32,432 nucleotides of DNA, from positions 1-32,432 of IMG/VR virus record IMGVR_UViG_3300009081_000029. One strand, written 5' to 3'. This DNA is from a virus. The notes beneath the pieces were generated by a model. It had not been told where the DNA came from. It searched no databases and saw only the letters and a list, made by a program, of their open reading frames with translations. Shown one piece after another: positions 7,949-15,394 of this stretch. Every line of letters begins with the position of its first letter. Positions within the stretch are counted from its first letter, which is position 1. The position numbers and the translations under genes were made by a program.

Positions 7949-9005
7949 ACCTAGGGCTTACATAACAATTACAAAGGATTCGGGAGATAAGATTGAGTTT
8001 GACTTCTGCAATCAATTTGAAACTTACGAGAGTTACGAGGTCTTAACCGATACCGCATCTGTTATTGTACCTAGGAAACTTACTCAGAATGGCCTCCCGC
8101 TGTTCACCGGTCCAGACCCAATATTTAAAAGAAAGGATAGGATAAAGATTGAAGCGGGCTATTTCCCCAATAAAGAGTTATTGTTTGATGGTTACATTTC
8201 CCATGTCTCTGCTAACATTCCGGTAAGACTTGAATGCGAAGATTCAATGTTTATTTTCAAGCAATTCAAAGTTACATACCCCAAAAAAACAACACTCAGA
8301 ACTACAAGTAAAAGCGGAAAGCCATTAAAATCACCTAAAGTAATTAGTGAGAATATTACACTAAAACAATTAGTCGACTACATCTTTAACGAGGGTGAAT
8401 ATAACGACCTATTAGACGGGATTAGTTATGAAATTGTCAATGATATTAAGTTAGGGCAATTCAGAGTAAACAATGCAAGCCCTGCACAGGTATTCGACAA
8501 GTTGAGGGACTTATACGGCCTATTTACGTATATGATCGGGCAGAAATTATACATCGGATTTGCGAGTAACGCACTTACAACAAAGGAACGTGAGTTTAAG
8601 ATGGAGGAAGTCTGTATCAACTCGAATAGCCTAGATTATCAGCAGCAGGAAGATGTTACTATCAAAGTAAAGTGCATTAGCATTCTGCCAGACAATACTA
8701 AAGTCGAAGCAGAGGCGGGAGACCCTGAAGGTGAGCAAAGAACCTACCACTATTACAATATTACTTCCAAGGAGGAATTAAAACAGATAGCGGAAAAAAG
8801 AGTAAAGGAAAACAAATACACCGGCTTCAGAGGACACTTTGAAACATTCGGAGAACCCACACTTAGACACGGGGACAGATTAAAAATGACTTCCGTTAAG
8901 TTACCGGAAAGAAACGGAACGTACTTAGTTAAGTCGGTAAAGAGAAGGTTATCAGTTGAAGGTGGTTACCGCCAATTATTTGAATTAGGATTAAAATTAG
9001 ACTGA
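7941..9005 (+). CDS. Baseplate hub protein, gpD/gp27-like
   Basis: The preferred start is the ATG at 7941 (MLRPRAYITITKDSG, 354 aa), which overlaps the stop of the previous gene by eight bases; a TTG at 7926 would add five residues. The order of beta domains, a central helix-rich part (SPAQVFDKLRDLYGLF) and a late domain ending HGDRLKMTSVKLPERNGTYLV fits late-control-gene-D/hub proteins, which join tube and spike. The spike gene follows with a TGATG overlap. The fold call is by pattern and gene order. Confidence 0.78.
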   Translation: MLRPRAYITITKDSGDKIEFDFCNQFETYESYEVLTDTASVIVPRKLTQNGLPLFTGPDPIFKRKDRIKIEAGYFPNKELLFDGYISHVSANIPVRLECEDSMFIFKQFKVTYPKKTTLRTTSKSGKPLKSPKVISENITLKQLVDYIFNEGEYNDLLDGISYEIVNDIKLGQFRVNNASPAQVFDKLRDLYGLFTYMIGQKLYIGFASNALTTKEREFKMEEVCINSNSLDYQQQEDVTIKVKCISILPDNTKVEAEAGDPEGEQRTYHYYNITSKEELKQIAEKRVKENKYTGFRGHFETFGEPTLRHGDRLKMTSVKLPERNGTYLVKSVKRRLSVEGGYRQLFELGLKLD

Positions 9006-9574
9006 TGGGACCAGGAGAAAAACAAAAACTTATCGCTGCGTTGACTGATTTTGTTGATAGCAAATCAAAGCAAACAGATAGCCTTGTATGTAAGGTAAAG
9101 GAAATTAATTCCACCGACTACACGTGTTATTGCGAGCCGATTGGAGATTATGCCGATGTGCAACAAGTTAAAATAAAACTCGCTGCTGATAAGTTCGGAT
9201 TCTTTGTGATTCCAAAACTAGAAAGTTTAGTTGTCGTTTCATTTTTAAGCGATAGCTCTGGATATATCTCAATGGTTACCGAGATTGATAACCTAGTTAT
9301 CTACATTGATTCTAGTAATAAGTTAGACGTTAGTTCATCCGGATTTATATTCAATGACGGCACGTTAGATGGATTGGTGAAAATTAATTCACTAATCACT
9401 AAACTAAATAATTTAGAAGATTTAGTTAATCAATTCGTTACAAATTTTAACGCATGGTTTCCGGTTCCAAATGATGGTGGTGCAGCATTAAAGGCAACAT
9501 TCACCGGAAATCCGGTTACCCCGTTAATTCCGACTATAAAAGTTGATTTAGAAAATACAAAAATTAAACAATAA
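9005..9574 (+). CDS. Baseplate spike protein, gpV-like
   Basis: The 189-residue protein starts in a TGATG overlap with the hub gene. An OB-like region (LVCKVKEINSTDYTCYCEPI, FGFFVIPKLESLVVVSFLSD) is followed by EIDNLVIYIDSSNKLDVSS, a repetitive strand part typical of gpV/gp5-like spikes, and then a helix and a flexible end. Such trimers sit under the hub and pierce the outer membrane. No lysozyme domain is fused. Assignment rests on position, size and the OB-like pattern. Confidence 0.7.
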   Translation: MGPGEKQKLIAALTDFVDSKSKQTDSLVCKVKEINSTDYTCYCEPIGDYADVQQVKIKLAADKFGFFVIPKLESLVVVSFLSDSSGYISMVTEIDNLVIYIDSSNKLDVSSSGFIFNDGTLDGLVKINSLITKLNNLEDLVNQFVTNFNAWFPVPNDGGAALKATFTGNPVTPLIPTIKVDLENTKIKQ

Positions 9575-9575
9575 T

Positions 9576-9653
9576 ATGGCGGTGTGGGGCTGCCTTGGGT
9601 GGGGCTTAGGCCCTGCCCTTTATTTAAAAGGATGGTACAAGATATATTATTAA
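9576..9653 (+). other. Unusual GC-rich patch with 25-codon frame
   Basis: An ATG at 9576 opens a 25-residue frame, MAVWGCLGWGLGPALYLKGW followed by YKIYY. It overlaps the start of the gp25-like gene in another frame. The stretch 9577-9618 is far richer in G+C than its surroundings because it includes the hairpin described next. The peptide is hydrophobic and glycine-rich, but its sequence may be dictated by the hairpin. I do not claim it is translated. Confidence 0.25.
9597..9625 (+). terminator. Hairpin with T-rich tail inside the tail operon
   Basis: GGGTGGGGC (9597-9605) can pair over nine positions, two of them G-U, with GCCCTGCCC (9610-9618), leaving the four-base loop TTAG. TTTATTT follows. 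It looks like an intrinsic terminator or attenuator between spike and gp25 genes, 13 bases before the ATG at 9632. It may lower downstream expression or control that start. The structure is read from sequence; activity is inferred. Confidence 0.55.
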
Positions 9654-9937
9654 ACAATAGCGATGACCTTTCAATAGTTAATGGGGATTTCAATGTTGGA
9701 GAAAGCAACGAACAACACGCTATTCTTATTGTAAATACCGCACCTGGTTCATGGAAACAATTTCCCGTTGTCGGTGTTGGCATTGGCGCATTCATTGGCT
9801 CTAGTGGTCAGACGGCCACGATCAAAAGAAGAATTAATGTCCAGATGGAAAAGGATGGCTATACAAATGTACAGGTATCAATTGTCGAAGACGGTAATTC
9901 ATTTAACTATTATTTAACGGCAAACAGAAATGAGTAA
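9632..9937 (+). CDS. gp25/gpW-like baseplate wedge protein
   Basis: The chosen ATG at 9632 gives 101 residues (MVQDILLNNSDDLSIVNGDF). An upstream in-frame GTG at 9584 would run through the GC-rich hairpin and is unlikely. The pattern of a leading DLSIVNGDF strand, a WKQFPVVGVGIGAFIGSSGQ block and a terminal strand-helix (INVQMEKDGYTNVQVSIVED) matches GPW/gp25-like wedge proteins. These link the hub to outer baseplate parts. The gene overlaps the next by eight bases. Confidence 0.75.
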   Translation: MVQDILLNNSDDLSIVNGDFNVGESNEQHAILIVNTAPGSWKQFPVVGVGIGAFIGSSGQTATIKRRINVQMEKDGYTNVQVSIVEDGNSFNYYLTANRNE

Positions 9938-10229
9938 GAAAAGAGCAAGCAGTAACCAGACATTGGTTGATTTAGCACTTCAACTTTATGGAAATGTGGA
10001 TAAGGTATTCGACATGATGGATGCTTCCGGAATTGATAATCTTGAAACCGACCCAACGGGAGTTGAGATAGTTTACGAGGTAAATAATTCCTTTGCGCAG
10101 AAGTACTTTATCTCACAGGGGTTAGACGTTGCAACTAAGCCATCAGACTACGCTAACACGGATGGACCCGCTCTATTGGCTAATATCGGATTTCTTCTTC
10201 AAGAGGATGGTTACCGGTTATTAATGTAA
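9930..10229 (+). CDS. LysM-like / tail protein X-like baseplate protein
   Basis: The 99-residue protein contains SNQTLVDLALQLYGNVDKVF in its first 30 residues, the helix pattern of LysM-like tail proteins that bind inside the baseplate hub. It overlaps the gp25-like gene and ends the baseplate block. Here the expected next genes (baseplate J and I homologues) are absent and fibre genes begin. The call is from motif shape and position. Confidence 0.6.
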   Translation: MSKKRASSNQTLVDLALQLYGNVDKVFDMMDASGIDNLETDPTGVEIVYEVNNSFAQKYFISQGLDVATKPSDYANTDGPALLANIGFLLQEDGYRLLM

Positions 10230-10258
10230 CAAAGGCACTAAAAAAAATAACACATAGA

Positions 10259-10266
10259 TAATTTTG
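10259..10266 (+). promoter_or_regulatory. Possible -7 element before fibre genes
   Basis: TAATTTTG fits the Bacteroidota -7 consensus TAnnTTTG exactly and ends six bases before the ATG at 10273, so transcripts would be nearly leaderless. No TTTG is found at the expected -33 position, and an 8-base pattern with six fixed positions will occur by chance several times in this window. The gap at 10230-10272, the only clear break in this part of the operon, is the main support. Confidence 0.35.
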
Positions 10267-10272
10267 TAATAA

Positions 10273-10695
10273 ATGGCACAAGACAAGAAAATAAGCGAAT
10301 TAGACTCGCTACCATTAGCTCTAACGGGTACCGAAGATATGGCAGTAGTGCAAAATGGGGTTACTTATAGGTTAAATCCGGCTCAAGTATTGGACTATGT
10401 AGAAAGCAATAATGTTGATTTTACCGGCAATCTTTCTCAGGATGCCGGAAAGACTATCACGTTTAAGACAGGATCGGGTCAGAGAGGCGGTAATGCAACT
10501 CTAGTGGCTGGGAGTGTAATTGTAAATAACGCGACTATCTCTGCATTTAGCGTGGTAATTCTTTGTAGAAAGACTATTGGAGGTGTTCCCGGTAATCTTA
10601 CTTATACTTTATCAGCAGGGTCTGGATTCACCATTACATCAAGTAACGCTTCAGATACAAGTACGGTTTCATATTTAATTGTAGAAGTAAAATGA
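10273..10695 (+). CDS. Tail fibre-associated protein
   Basis: The 140-residue protein begins MAQDKKISELDSLPLALTGT and continues EDMAVVQNGVTYRLNPAQVL, a start widely seen in phage fibre and adsorption proteins that attach to the baseplate. The second half is Thr/Ser/Val-rich beta sequence (LTYTLSAGSGFTITSSN). It opens the adsorption block after a 43-base gap with a possible promoter and overlaps the next gene by four bases (ATGA). Confidence 0.65.
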   Translation: MAQDKKISELDSLPLALTGTEDMAVVQNGVTYRLNPAQVLDYVESNNVDFTGNLSQDAGKTITFKTGSGQRGGNATLVAGSVIVNNATISAFSVVILCRKTIGGVPGNLTYTLSAGSGFTITSSNASDTSTVSYLIVEVK

Positions 10696-11066
10696 CAAAG
10701 ATAGACTTATCGCAAGCTGCAAAGGCTCAGATAACATGTAAGAGAGGTGATACTTTTCAATTAGAATCTATGCGATTCTGGACCGATGCAAATAAGACTA
10801 TTCCGTTAGACATAACAGGATTTGATTTTGAGATGGACGTAAAGAATAGAGCAGGGGAGTTAATTGTTGCATTCACTAGTGCCGATTTTGTTATTTCAGA
10901 CACAAATAGATTAGATGTCATTAAAAGTTCATCAGGAATGTTAGTTCCTGCAAGTCCGCTCGGCCAGCCATACCAATACGATTTGGAAATGACTGATTTG
11001 AGTGGGGTAGTTAGCACCATCCTGTATGGTGATTTCATAATTGAACAAGACATAACTAATGCCTGA
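10692..11066 (+). CDS. BppU-like N-terminal domain baseplate/fibre adaptor
   Basis: The 124-residue protein shows the pattern KRGDTFQLESMRFW, DITGFDFEMDVKNRAGELIV, then YQYDLEMTDLSGVVSTILYG and DFIIEQDIT. I associate this order of strands with the N-terminal domain of upper baseplate proteins (BppU) and related fibre adaptors. It probably links fibres to the baseplate. Overlaps of four and eight bases with its neighbours place it firmly in the adsorption operon. Confidence 0.6.
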   Translation: MTKIDLSQAAKAQITCKRGDTFQLESMRFWTDANKTIPLDITGFDFEMDVKNRAGELIVAFTSADFVISDTNRLDVIKSSSGMLVPASPLGQPYQYDLEMTDLSGVVSTILYGDFIIEQDITNA

Positions 11067-12462
11067 TTATATTGATATAGTTGTCCAAGAGACCCCTGTT
11101 TATGTTGATGTTATAAAGTCTGGTGGAGTTTATCTCGACATTGTTTATTCAACCGGTGGAGCAGTTGATTCTGTTAACGGTCAAACGGGAACGGTATTAA
11201 TAAATGCAGTACCGGATGGCGGGACAACGGGTCAGGTACTTGCAAAGGCAAGCGATGACGATAACGATACTGAATGGATTAATCAGCAATCCTCTCACCC
11301 TTTTTTATCTTTATTAGGAAATTATAAGGTTGATGCCAATGACACGACACCGCCGGCAGCAAATGGCAGGATTAAGTATTCAAATGCCACTCAAATAAAT
11401 TCTGCTAATCTGTATGTAAGTGCGATTACAGATGAGGGAATGGACGTTGAGGTATTGATATCTTTATTGAATGTCGGAACAATTTTATTAATTCAAGACG
11501 AGAACGATGCTGCAAATTATCAAAAATGGCAGATTAGTTCTACCCCTACATTCCAAAGTATTTCAGATTCTTACACAATTCCGGTTACGTTATTAACATC
11601 TGCCGGGACAGGTACATCTAATTTCCCTAATAACCATGAAGTTTTTTTCAGTGCTTTTCTTTCTGCTGCCAATCCTGTATGGGGTGGCATCACAGGAACA
11701 TTAAGTAGTCAGACGGACTTGCAATCTGCTTTAGATGCTAAACAAAATAGTTTAGGATTCACCGCTGAGAATGAAGCTAACAAGGACACAGATGGTACTT
11801 TAGCTGCTAATAGCGATACAAAATATCCTAGTCAAAAGGCAGCTAAAACTTATATTGATACGGGACTTTCCGGTAAAGAAAATACACTTGGATTTACTCC
11901 CGAGAATGTATCTAATAAGGATATTGATGGCACTTTAGCGGCCAACTCTGATACTAAATATCCTAGTCAGAAAGCGGCTAAAACATACATTGATACTGGT
12001 CTAGCAACTAAACAAAATAGTTTAGGATTCACCGCTGAAAATGAGGCCAACAAAGACACGGACGGAACCCTTGCAGCAAACAGCGACACCAAATATCCTA
12101 GTCAGAAAGCGGTTAAGACTTACGCTGATACTAAGAGGGGATTAACTCCTAGGGTAACATCTACAACGACTGCTACCACACTAACTATTAATTGTGATAC
12201 AACGGATGAGGCGGTATTAACTGCACTAGCTTCGGCCTTAACTATTGCTAATCCAACGGGAACGGCTTTAGATGCTCAGAAATTATTTATCGCAATTAAA
12301 GACAATGGGACGATTAGAACAATAACATTAGGTGCTAATATTATTGATGTATTTGGTCAAGTCCCTGCAAGCACAACTGCTAATAAATGGGTTTACATAG
12401 GATTAAGATATAACACAAGTGCTGCTCAGTGGCACGTCTTAGCAGCTAATACACAGGCGTAA
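11059..12462 (+). CDS. Tail fibre protein with three 45-residue repeats
   Basis: The 467-residue protein starts with a strand-rich attachment region (MPDYIDIVVQETPVYVDVI). A SVNGQTGTVLINAVPDGGTT linker common in fibres follows, then a globular part. Residues 228-362 are three tandem 45-residue units built on LGFTAEN, DGTLAANSDTKYPSQKA and KTYIDTGL. The end (residues ~365-467) is a compact beta domain. Repeats of this sort form the shaft of trimeric fibres. The lectin-like gene follows directly, so this fibre may carry it at the tip. Synonymous codons of the repeats diverge strikingly. Confidence 0.8.
   Translation: MPDYIDIVVQETPVYVDVIKSGGVYLDIVYSTGGAVDSVNGQTGTVLINAVPDGGTTGQVLAKASDDDNDTEWINQQSSHPFLSLLGNYKVDANDTTPPAANGRIKYSNATQINSANLYVSAITDEGMDVEVLISLLNVGTILLIQDENDAANYQKWQISSTPTFQSISDSYTIPVTLLTSAGTGTSNFPNNHEVFFSAFLSAANPVWGGITGTLSSQTDLQSALDAKQNSLGFTAENEANKDTDGTLAANSDTKYPSQKAAKTYIDTGLSGKENTLGFTPENVSNKDIDGTLAANSDTKYPSQKAAKTYIDTGLATKQNSLGFTAENEANKDTDGTLAANSDTKYPSQKAVKTYADTKRGLTPRVTSTTTATTLTINCDTTDEAVLTALASALTIANPTGTALDAQKLFIAIKDNGTIRTITLGANIIDVFGQVPASTTANKWVYIGLRYNTSAAQWHVLAANTQA
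11740..12144 (+). repeat. Three tandem 135-bp repeats in fibre gene
   Basis: Units begin at 11740, 11875 and 12010 (AAA codon each) and are 135 bp long. Units 1 and 3 share 29 identical leading bases, and all share AAATATCCTAGTCA. In between, 14 of 20 codons differ between units 1 and 3 without any amino acid change. Unit 2 differs by a few residues. The units lie in frame and are part of the fibre shaft. Confidence 0.85.
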
Positions 12463-13085
12463 TGAGTACATTAAAAAACGGATTAGTCAGGGCTTATAAC
12501 TTCAACAATAGTTCAGTTGATTTAAGTGGCAACCATACAAGTGTTCCTACTGCCATAACTTACGGAGTGGGAATAAAAAAAGAGGCTGCGGTATTTAACG
12601 GAACCACCTCAAAAGTATTTATCGGAAGACCTTTTAATCCGACTGCTGGTTCAATATCAATATGGGTTAATCCTGCTAATCTATTAATCAATAGAAGATA
12701 CATCGCTGATGCGGGAGGATATTGTTACATAGAATCTAACGGTTCTATTGTGCAGTTCTCGGTGTTCCCTTGGGGAAATTTATCAATAGGAGCAATTCCG
12801 TTAAACTCATGGACTCACATTGTAGGTACTTGGGTTTCCCCTACATTTAAAGTTTACAAAAACGGAGTGCTTACAGCCTCGGCCCCGTTTAACGGCATCA
12901 ATGCCGGAGTTAATAACTTTGATGTTCATATCGGCTCAGGTAATTTTGTAGGGGGTTTTATGACTGGGCTAATAGACGCTACCTACGTTTATAATCGCGA
13001 ACTCACTCAGGCTGAAGTTACAACTCTATACGCTCAAAAATTAGAATATCCTTTTGTTCAATCTAACTTTTTTCCATTCTTCTAA
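12462..13085 (+). CDS. LamG/concanavalin A-like lectin, probable receptor-binding protein
   Basis: The 207-residue protein has the laminin-G-like jelly roll pattern: LVRAYNFNNSSVDLSGN at the N-terminus, AAVFNGTTSKVFIG, then SISIWVNPA, NSWTHIVGTW and VYKNGVLTASAPF, ending GLIDATYVYNRELTQAEVTT. Such domains bind sugars on the cell surface and are often placed at phage fibre tips. It starts one base from the fibre stop (TAATG overlap), so it is probably a separately made tip or adhesin. No signal peptide. Family call is firm; the receptor is unknown. Confidence 0.85.
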   Translation: MSTLKNGLVRAYNFNNSSVDLSGNHTSVPTAITYGVGIKKEAAVFNGTTSKVFIGRPFNPTAGSISIWVNPANLLINRRYIADAGGYCYIESNGSIVQFSVFPWGNLSIGAIPLNSWTHIVGTWVSPTFKVYKNGVLTASAPFNGINAGVNNFDVHIGSGNFVGGFMTGLIDATYVYNRELTQAEVTTLYAQKLEYPFVQSNFFPFF

Positions 13086-13507
13086 TGATAACAGAAATCT
13101 CAAATAGCTGGATTACTCTTGACGAGCAGCGCAATGAAGTAACAGTACAACGTGCCTTCGCAGGACTTCACACAATGGTAGGTGAACCGATTGAAGGTTT
13201 ATCTGAAGTGAAACAATGTATTGTTTACTATCACGAACGGGAACTATACCCTAATGGTGAAGTAATTAAGACAGAGTTAAAGAACTACACTCTGCAAGAC
13301 TTAGACTACACCGAGGAAGAAATTGATTCAATCCTATACTACATGGATGAACTCAAAGTATTAACGGGGTTTGTCAATCAATTAGGTTATAACGGTATTA
13401 TCAATCCATCGCGTGAGACCATTGAGAACACTAGCATACTTCCTTTAACAGTGGAGAATGGTTATCCACTTCGCAGAGACACACGAGTAAAAGTAGTTAA
13501 GGAATGA
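13085..13507 (+). CDS. Hypothetical 140-aa protein after the lectin gene
   Basis: An acidic protein (MITEISNSWITLDEQRNEVT) with a helix-rich centre (LQDLDYTEEEIDSILYYMDE). It starts in a TAATG overlap with the lectin gene and overlaps the next by four bases. By position it could be a fibre assembly chaperone or a small baseplate protein, which commonly follow receptor-binding genes. No domain is recognised; this is a context guess. Confidence 0.6.
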   Translation: MITEISNSWITLDEQRNEVTVQRAFAGLHTMVGEPIEGLSEVKQCIVYYHERELYPNGEVIKTELKNYTLQDLDYTEEEIDSILYYMDELKVLTGFVNQLGYNGIINPSRETIENTSILPLTVENGYPLRRDTRVKVVKE

Positions 13508-13845
13508 CGGACTTAGTAGCATTTATATTAGTTCTGTTCGCTAAATTGATCGTGAGACTATTCGGTATTGTCTTATTTCCTTGGTCTATTATTATTGCGA
13601 TTAAAGATAAGAAGCTAAACGCTTACTTCTATGAAGTTGCAAGGGGATGGGACATTCTCGCTAATAAATTGTACGCACCCGCATTCAACAAAAAACTTGG
13701 TCCAAACTTCGGAGGGGATGAAACAATTTCTCAAAGAATGGCAAAGAATAAATATTCAGGAATAGCCTATCCTGCGGCTTATAAATGGGAAAAACGAATT
13801 GATTATTTTGATAAAAACCACCTTGAAAAAACCCTAAATAAATGA
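13504..13845 (+). CDS. Hypothetical membrane protein, 113 aa
   Basis: Residues 3-33 are strongly hydrophobic (LVAFILVLFAKLIVRLFGIV, LFPWSIIIAI) and can form one or two membrane helices; the rest is soluble and basic-aromatic (RGWDILANKLYAPAF, YPAAYKWEKRIDYF). It sits at the head of the lysis genes with four-base overlaps on both sides. It may help host lysis or modify the envelope. I do not recognise the family. Confidence 0.6.
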   Translation: MTDLVAFILVLFAKLIVRLFGIVLFPWSIIIAIKDKKLNAYFYEVARGWDILANKLYAPAFNKKLGPNFGGDETISQRMAKNKYSGIAYPAAYKWEKRIDYFDKNHLEKTLNK

Positions 13846-14084
13846 ACATTGAAAATATCCCAACTTCTGTAATACTATTCTTCATCGGTCAAACCGCAAC
13901 GGCTGCATGGGCAATCATAACTATGTTTTTTGATATCAAAACTTTGAAGCAAAAACACGAATCAATAATTAAAGAGAATGAAGAACTGAAACATCAGTTA
14001 AAGGATTTGTCTGATACATTATTAATCGTGAAGAATAACACTGAACTATTAGTATTAGGTAAACTAAAGACGGGACAGAAATGA
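13842..14084 (+). CDS. Single-span membrane protein with coiled coil, lysis accessory
   Basis: The 80-residue protein has one membrane helix near residues 9-30 (VILFFIGQTATAAWAIITMF). A coiled coil follows (LKQKHESIIKENEELKHQLK, DLSDTLLIVKNNTELL). This is the reverse layout of XhlA-type lysis accessory proteins and resembles small phage membrane proteins next to endolysins. It overlaps the endolysin start by four bases. A role as holin partner or pinholin-like protein is inferred. Confidence 0.6.
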   Translation: MNIENIPTSVILFFIGQTATAAWAIITMFFDIKTLKQKHESIIKENEELKHQLKDLSDTLLIVKNNTELLVLGKLKTGQK

Positions 14085-14485
14085 GTAGAGATAAAAAAGA
14101 TTTGCATAGTGAATTGGTAACGGCCTATGAGTATGCTTGTGAAGAATATTCCAAGTTATACCCCTCAGACCCCAAGCCATTCCTAACGCAGACACACCGC
14201 AGTAATGGCGAACAGAACAAATTGTATGCTATCGGACGGACTGAAAAAGGAAAGATTGTAACCAACGCAAAGGGTGGGGAAAGCCCTCACAACTTTCTGC
14301 CTAGTATGGCATTCGACATCGCATTCATTACCCTCACTAAGCAATTAAGTTGGGATAAGAAGTACTTTAAAAAGTTCGCAGATATTATTAAAACTAAGTT
14401 TCCGCAGGTAGAGTGTGGAATAGACTGGAGATTCGTTGACCCCCCACACTTTGAATTGAAGGCATGGAAAACGTTAAAGAAATAA
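14081..14485 (+). CDS. Endolysin, L-alanyl-D-glutamate peptidase-like (M15)
   Basis: The 134-residue protein has the M15/VanY-type metal site: THRSNGEQNKLYAIGRT near residue 39, SPH70...AFD79, and PPHFE with His123. These three residues (His, Asp, His) bind zinc in T5-type endopeptidases that cut the L-Ala-D-Glu bond of peptidoglycan. There is no signal peptide, so a holin is needed for release, and a holin candidate lies at 14703. Length is usual for the family. Overlaps on both sides place it in the lysis operon. Confidence 0.9.
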   Translation: MSRDKKDLHSELVTAYEYACEEYSKLYPSDPKPFLTQTHRSNGEQNKLYAIGRTEKGKIVTNAKGGESPHNFLPSMAFDIAFITLTKQLSWDKKYFKKFADIIKTKFPQVECGIDWRFVDPPHFELKAWKTLKK

Positions 14486-14706
14486 GAAGTAGCAGGGAAT
14501 CAGATTACGGCTCACCTGTCGAGAACATGGAAACGCAGATGCAGATTTTCCATGCGTATTTTAAACACAAACCCGCATCTGAATTTACCCGCCAAGACAT
14601 GGCAATGATTGGAATCATAATTAAGTTAGCCCGCCAATCGTTCAAGAACAAAGAAGATAATCTAATCGACATCGCAGGTTGGGCAGACGTAGCCAATAAA
14701 GTATGA
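14464..14706 (+). CDS. DUF6378-like small protein between lysis genes
   Basis: The 80-residue protein (RSSRESDYGSPVENMETQMQ, TRQDMAMIGIIIKLARQSF, EDNLIDIAGWADVANKV) follows the pattern of small phage proteins annotated DUF6378. These share the helix plan and acidic residues of MazG-like nucleotide pyrophosphohydrolases. It begins 22 bases inside the endolysin gene and overlaps the holin gene by four bases. A nucleotide-metabolism gene placed inside a lysis cassette is curious; enzymatic activity is not claimed. Confidence 0.6.
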   Translation: MENVKEIRSSRESDYGSPVENMETQMQIFHAYFKHKPASEFTRQDMAMIGIIIKLARQSFKNKEDNLIDIAGWADVANKV

Positions 14707-14951
14707 AGGAATTTATAAAGAAATTAACCAACTCATTAGACACGACTAGCAACGGGTTCTCAGGACGTAAATTAACGGCTCTGGCATCTATTATTATCGC
14801 AGCCTATGTTACTTATCAATTACCTGCTGATGCGAAGCTATACGCTCTCTATTCATGGCAAGCACTAGCCTTATTGTGTTTGGGAATAGTAACAGTTGAG
14901 CAGGTTATTAAATTAAAGAATGGGGGAAAAGATGAAGTACCAGCAAAATAA
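14703..14951 (+). CDS. Holin-like protein, two membrane segments
   Basis: The 82-residue protein has a short amphipathic start (MKEFIKKLTNSLDTTSNGFS) and two hydrophobic segments, about residues 25-40 (LTALASIIIAAYVTYQL) and 48-66 (LYSWQALALLCLGIVTVEQV). It ends in a charged tail (LKNGGKDEVPAK). Size, two spans and the place between endolysin and spanin genes fit a class II-like holin. It overlaps the next gene. Function is inferred. Confidence 0.68.
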   Translation: MKEFIKKLTNSLDTTSNGFSGRKLTALASIIIAAYVTYQLPADAKLYALYSWQALALLCLGIVTVEQVIKLKNGGKDEVPAK

Positions 14952-15393
14952 ATACTTTCTCTATTCAGTAATTACCGCTCTAATCATTCTGATTTGTTTC
15001 CGTGAATGCGGCAGCTATCCGGAAATTCCGGATAACTCAAAGAAAGAATTTGTTAGCCTCAAAAAAGACATCGATTCAGTCAAGCCTATTATAATTGAAA
15101 GGGAGAAAGAGGTTATTAAATGGCGAACTAGGTGGAGAGATGTGAGGCACGATTCGTTAATCCCCTGCGAGGAACTACTAGTCTATTGTGATACGTTAGT
15201 ATTGGCCGATTCATCACTAATCGCAGAGCAAAAGGTATTAATAGGGATTCAGGATTCAGTTATCAGAATGCAGGATATTGTAATCAAGTCAGATAGCGTA
15301 ACGATTAGAGACCTAAGTAAAGAAATAAAAAAACAGAAGCGATTAAAATGGTTGTTTCTGGGAATAGGATTAGTACCTAACATAATTAGATAG
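14932..15393 (+). CDS. Spanin-like inner-membrane protein
   Basis: From the ATG at 14932 (an upstream ATG at 14920 adds four residues) the 153-residue protein has an N-terminal membrane helix (YFLYSVITALIILICF). A long charged periplasmic coiled coil follows (DIDSVKPIIIEREKEVIKWR, SLIAEQKVLIGIQDSVIRMQ), and then a second hydrophobic end (WLFLGIGLVPNII). This matches i-spanin-type proteins, which act with an outer-membrane lipoprotein to fuse membranes at lysis. The two hydrophobic ends could also make it a single-molecule spanin. No separate o-spanin gene is seen. Confidence 0.6.
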   Translation: MKYQQNKYFLYSVITALIILICFRECGSYPEIPDNSKKEFVSLKKDIDSVKPIIIEREKEVIKWRTRWRDVRHDSLIPCEELLVYCDTLVLADSSLIAEQKVLIGIQDSVIRMQDIVIKSDSVTIRDLSKEIKKQKRLKWLFLGIGLVPNIIR

Positions 15394-15394
15394 T

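Noticed and set aside
9430-9795. 121-codon leftward frame opposite spike and gp25 genes
   Set aside because: It would run against the operon and overlap two well-supported genes; composition is that of a shadow frame.
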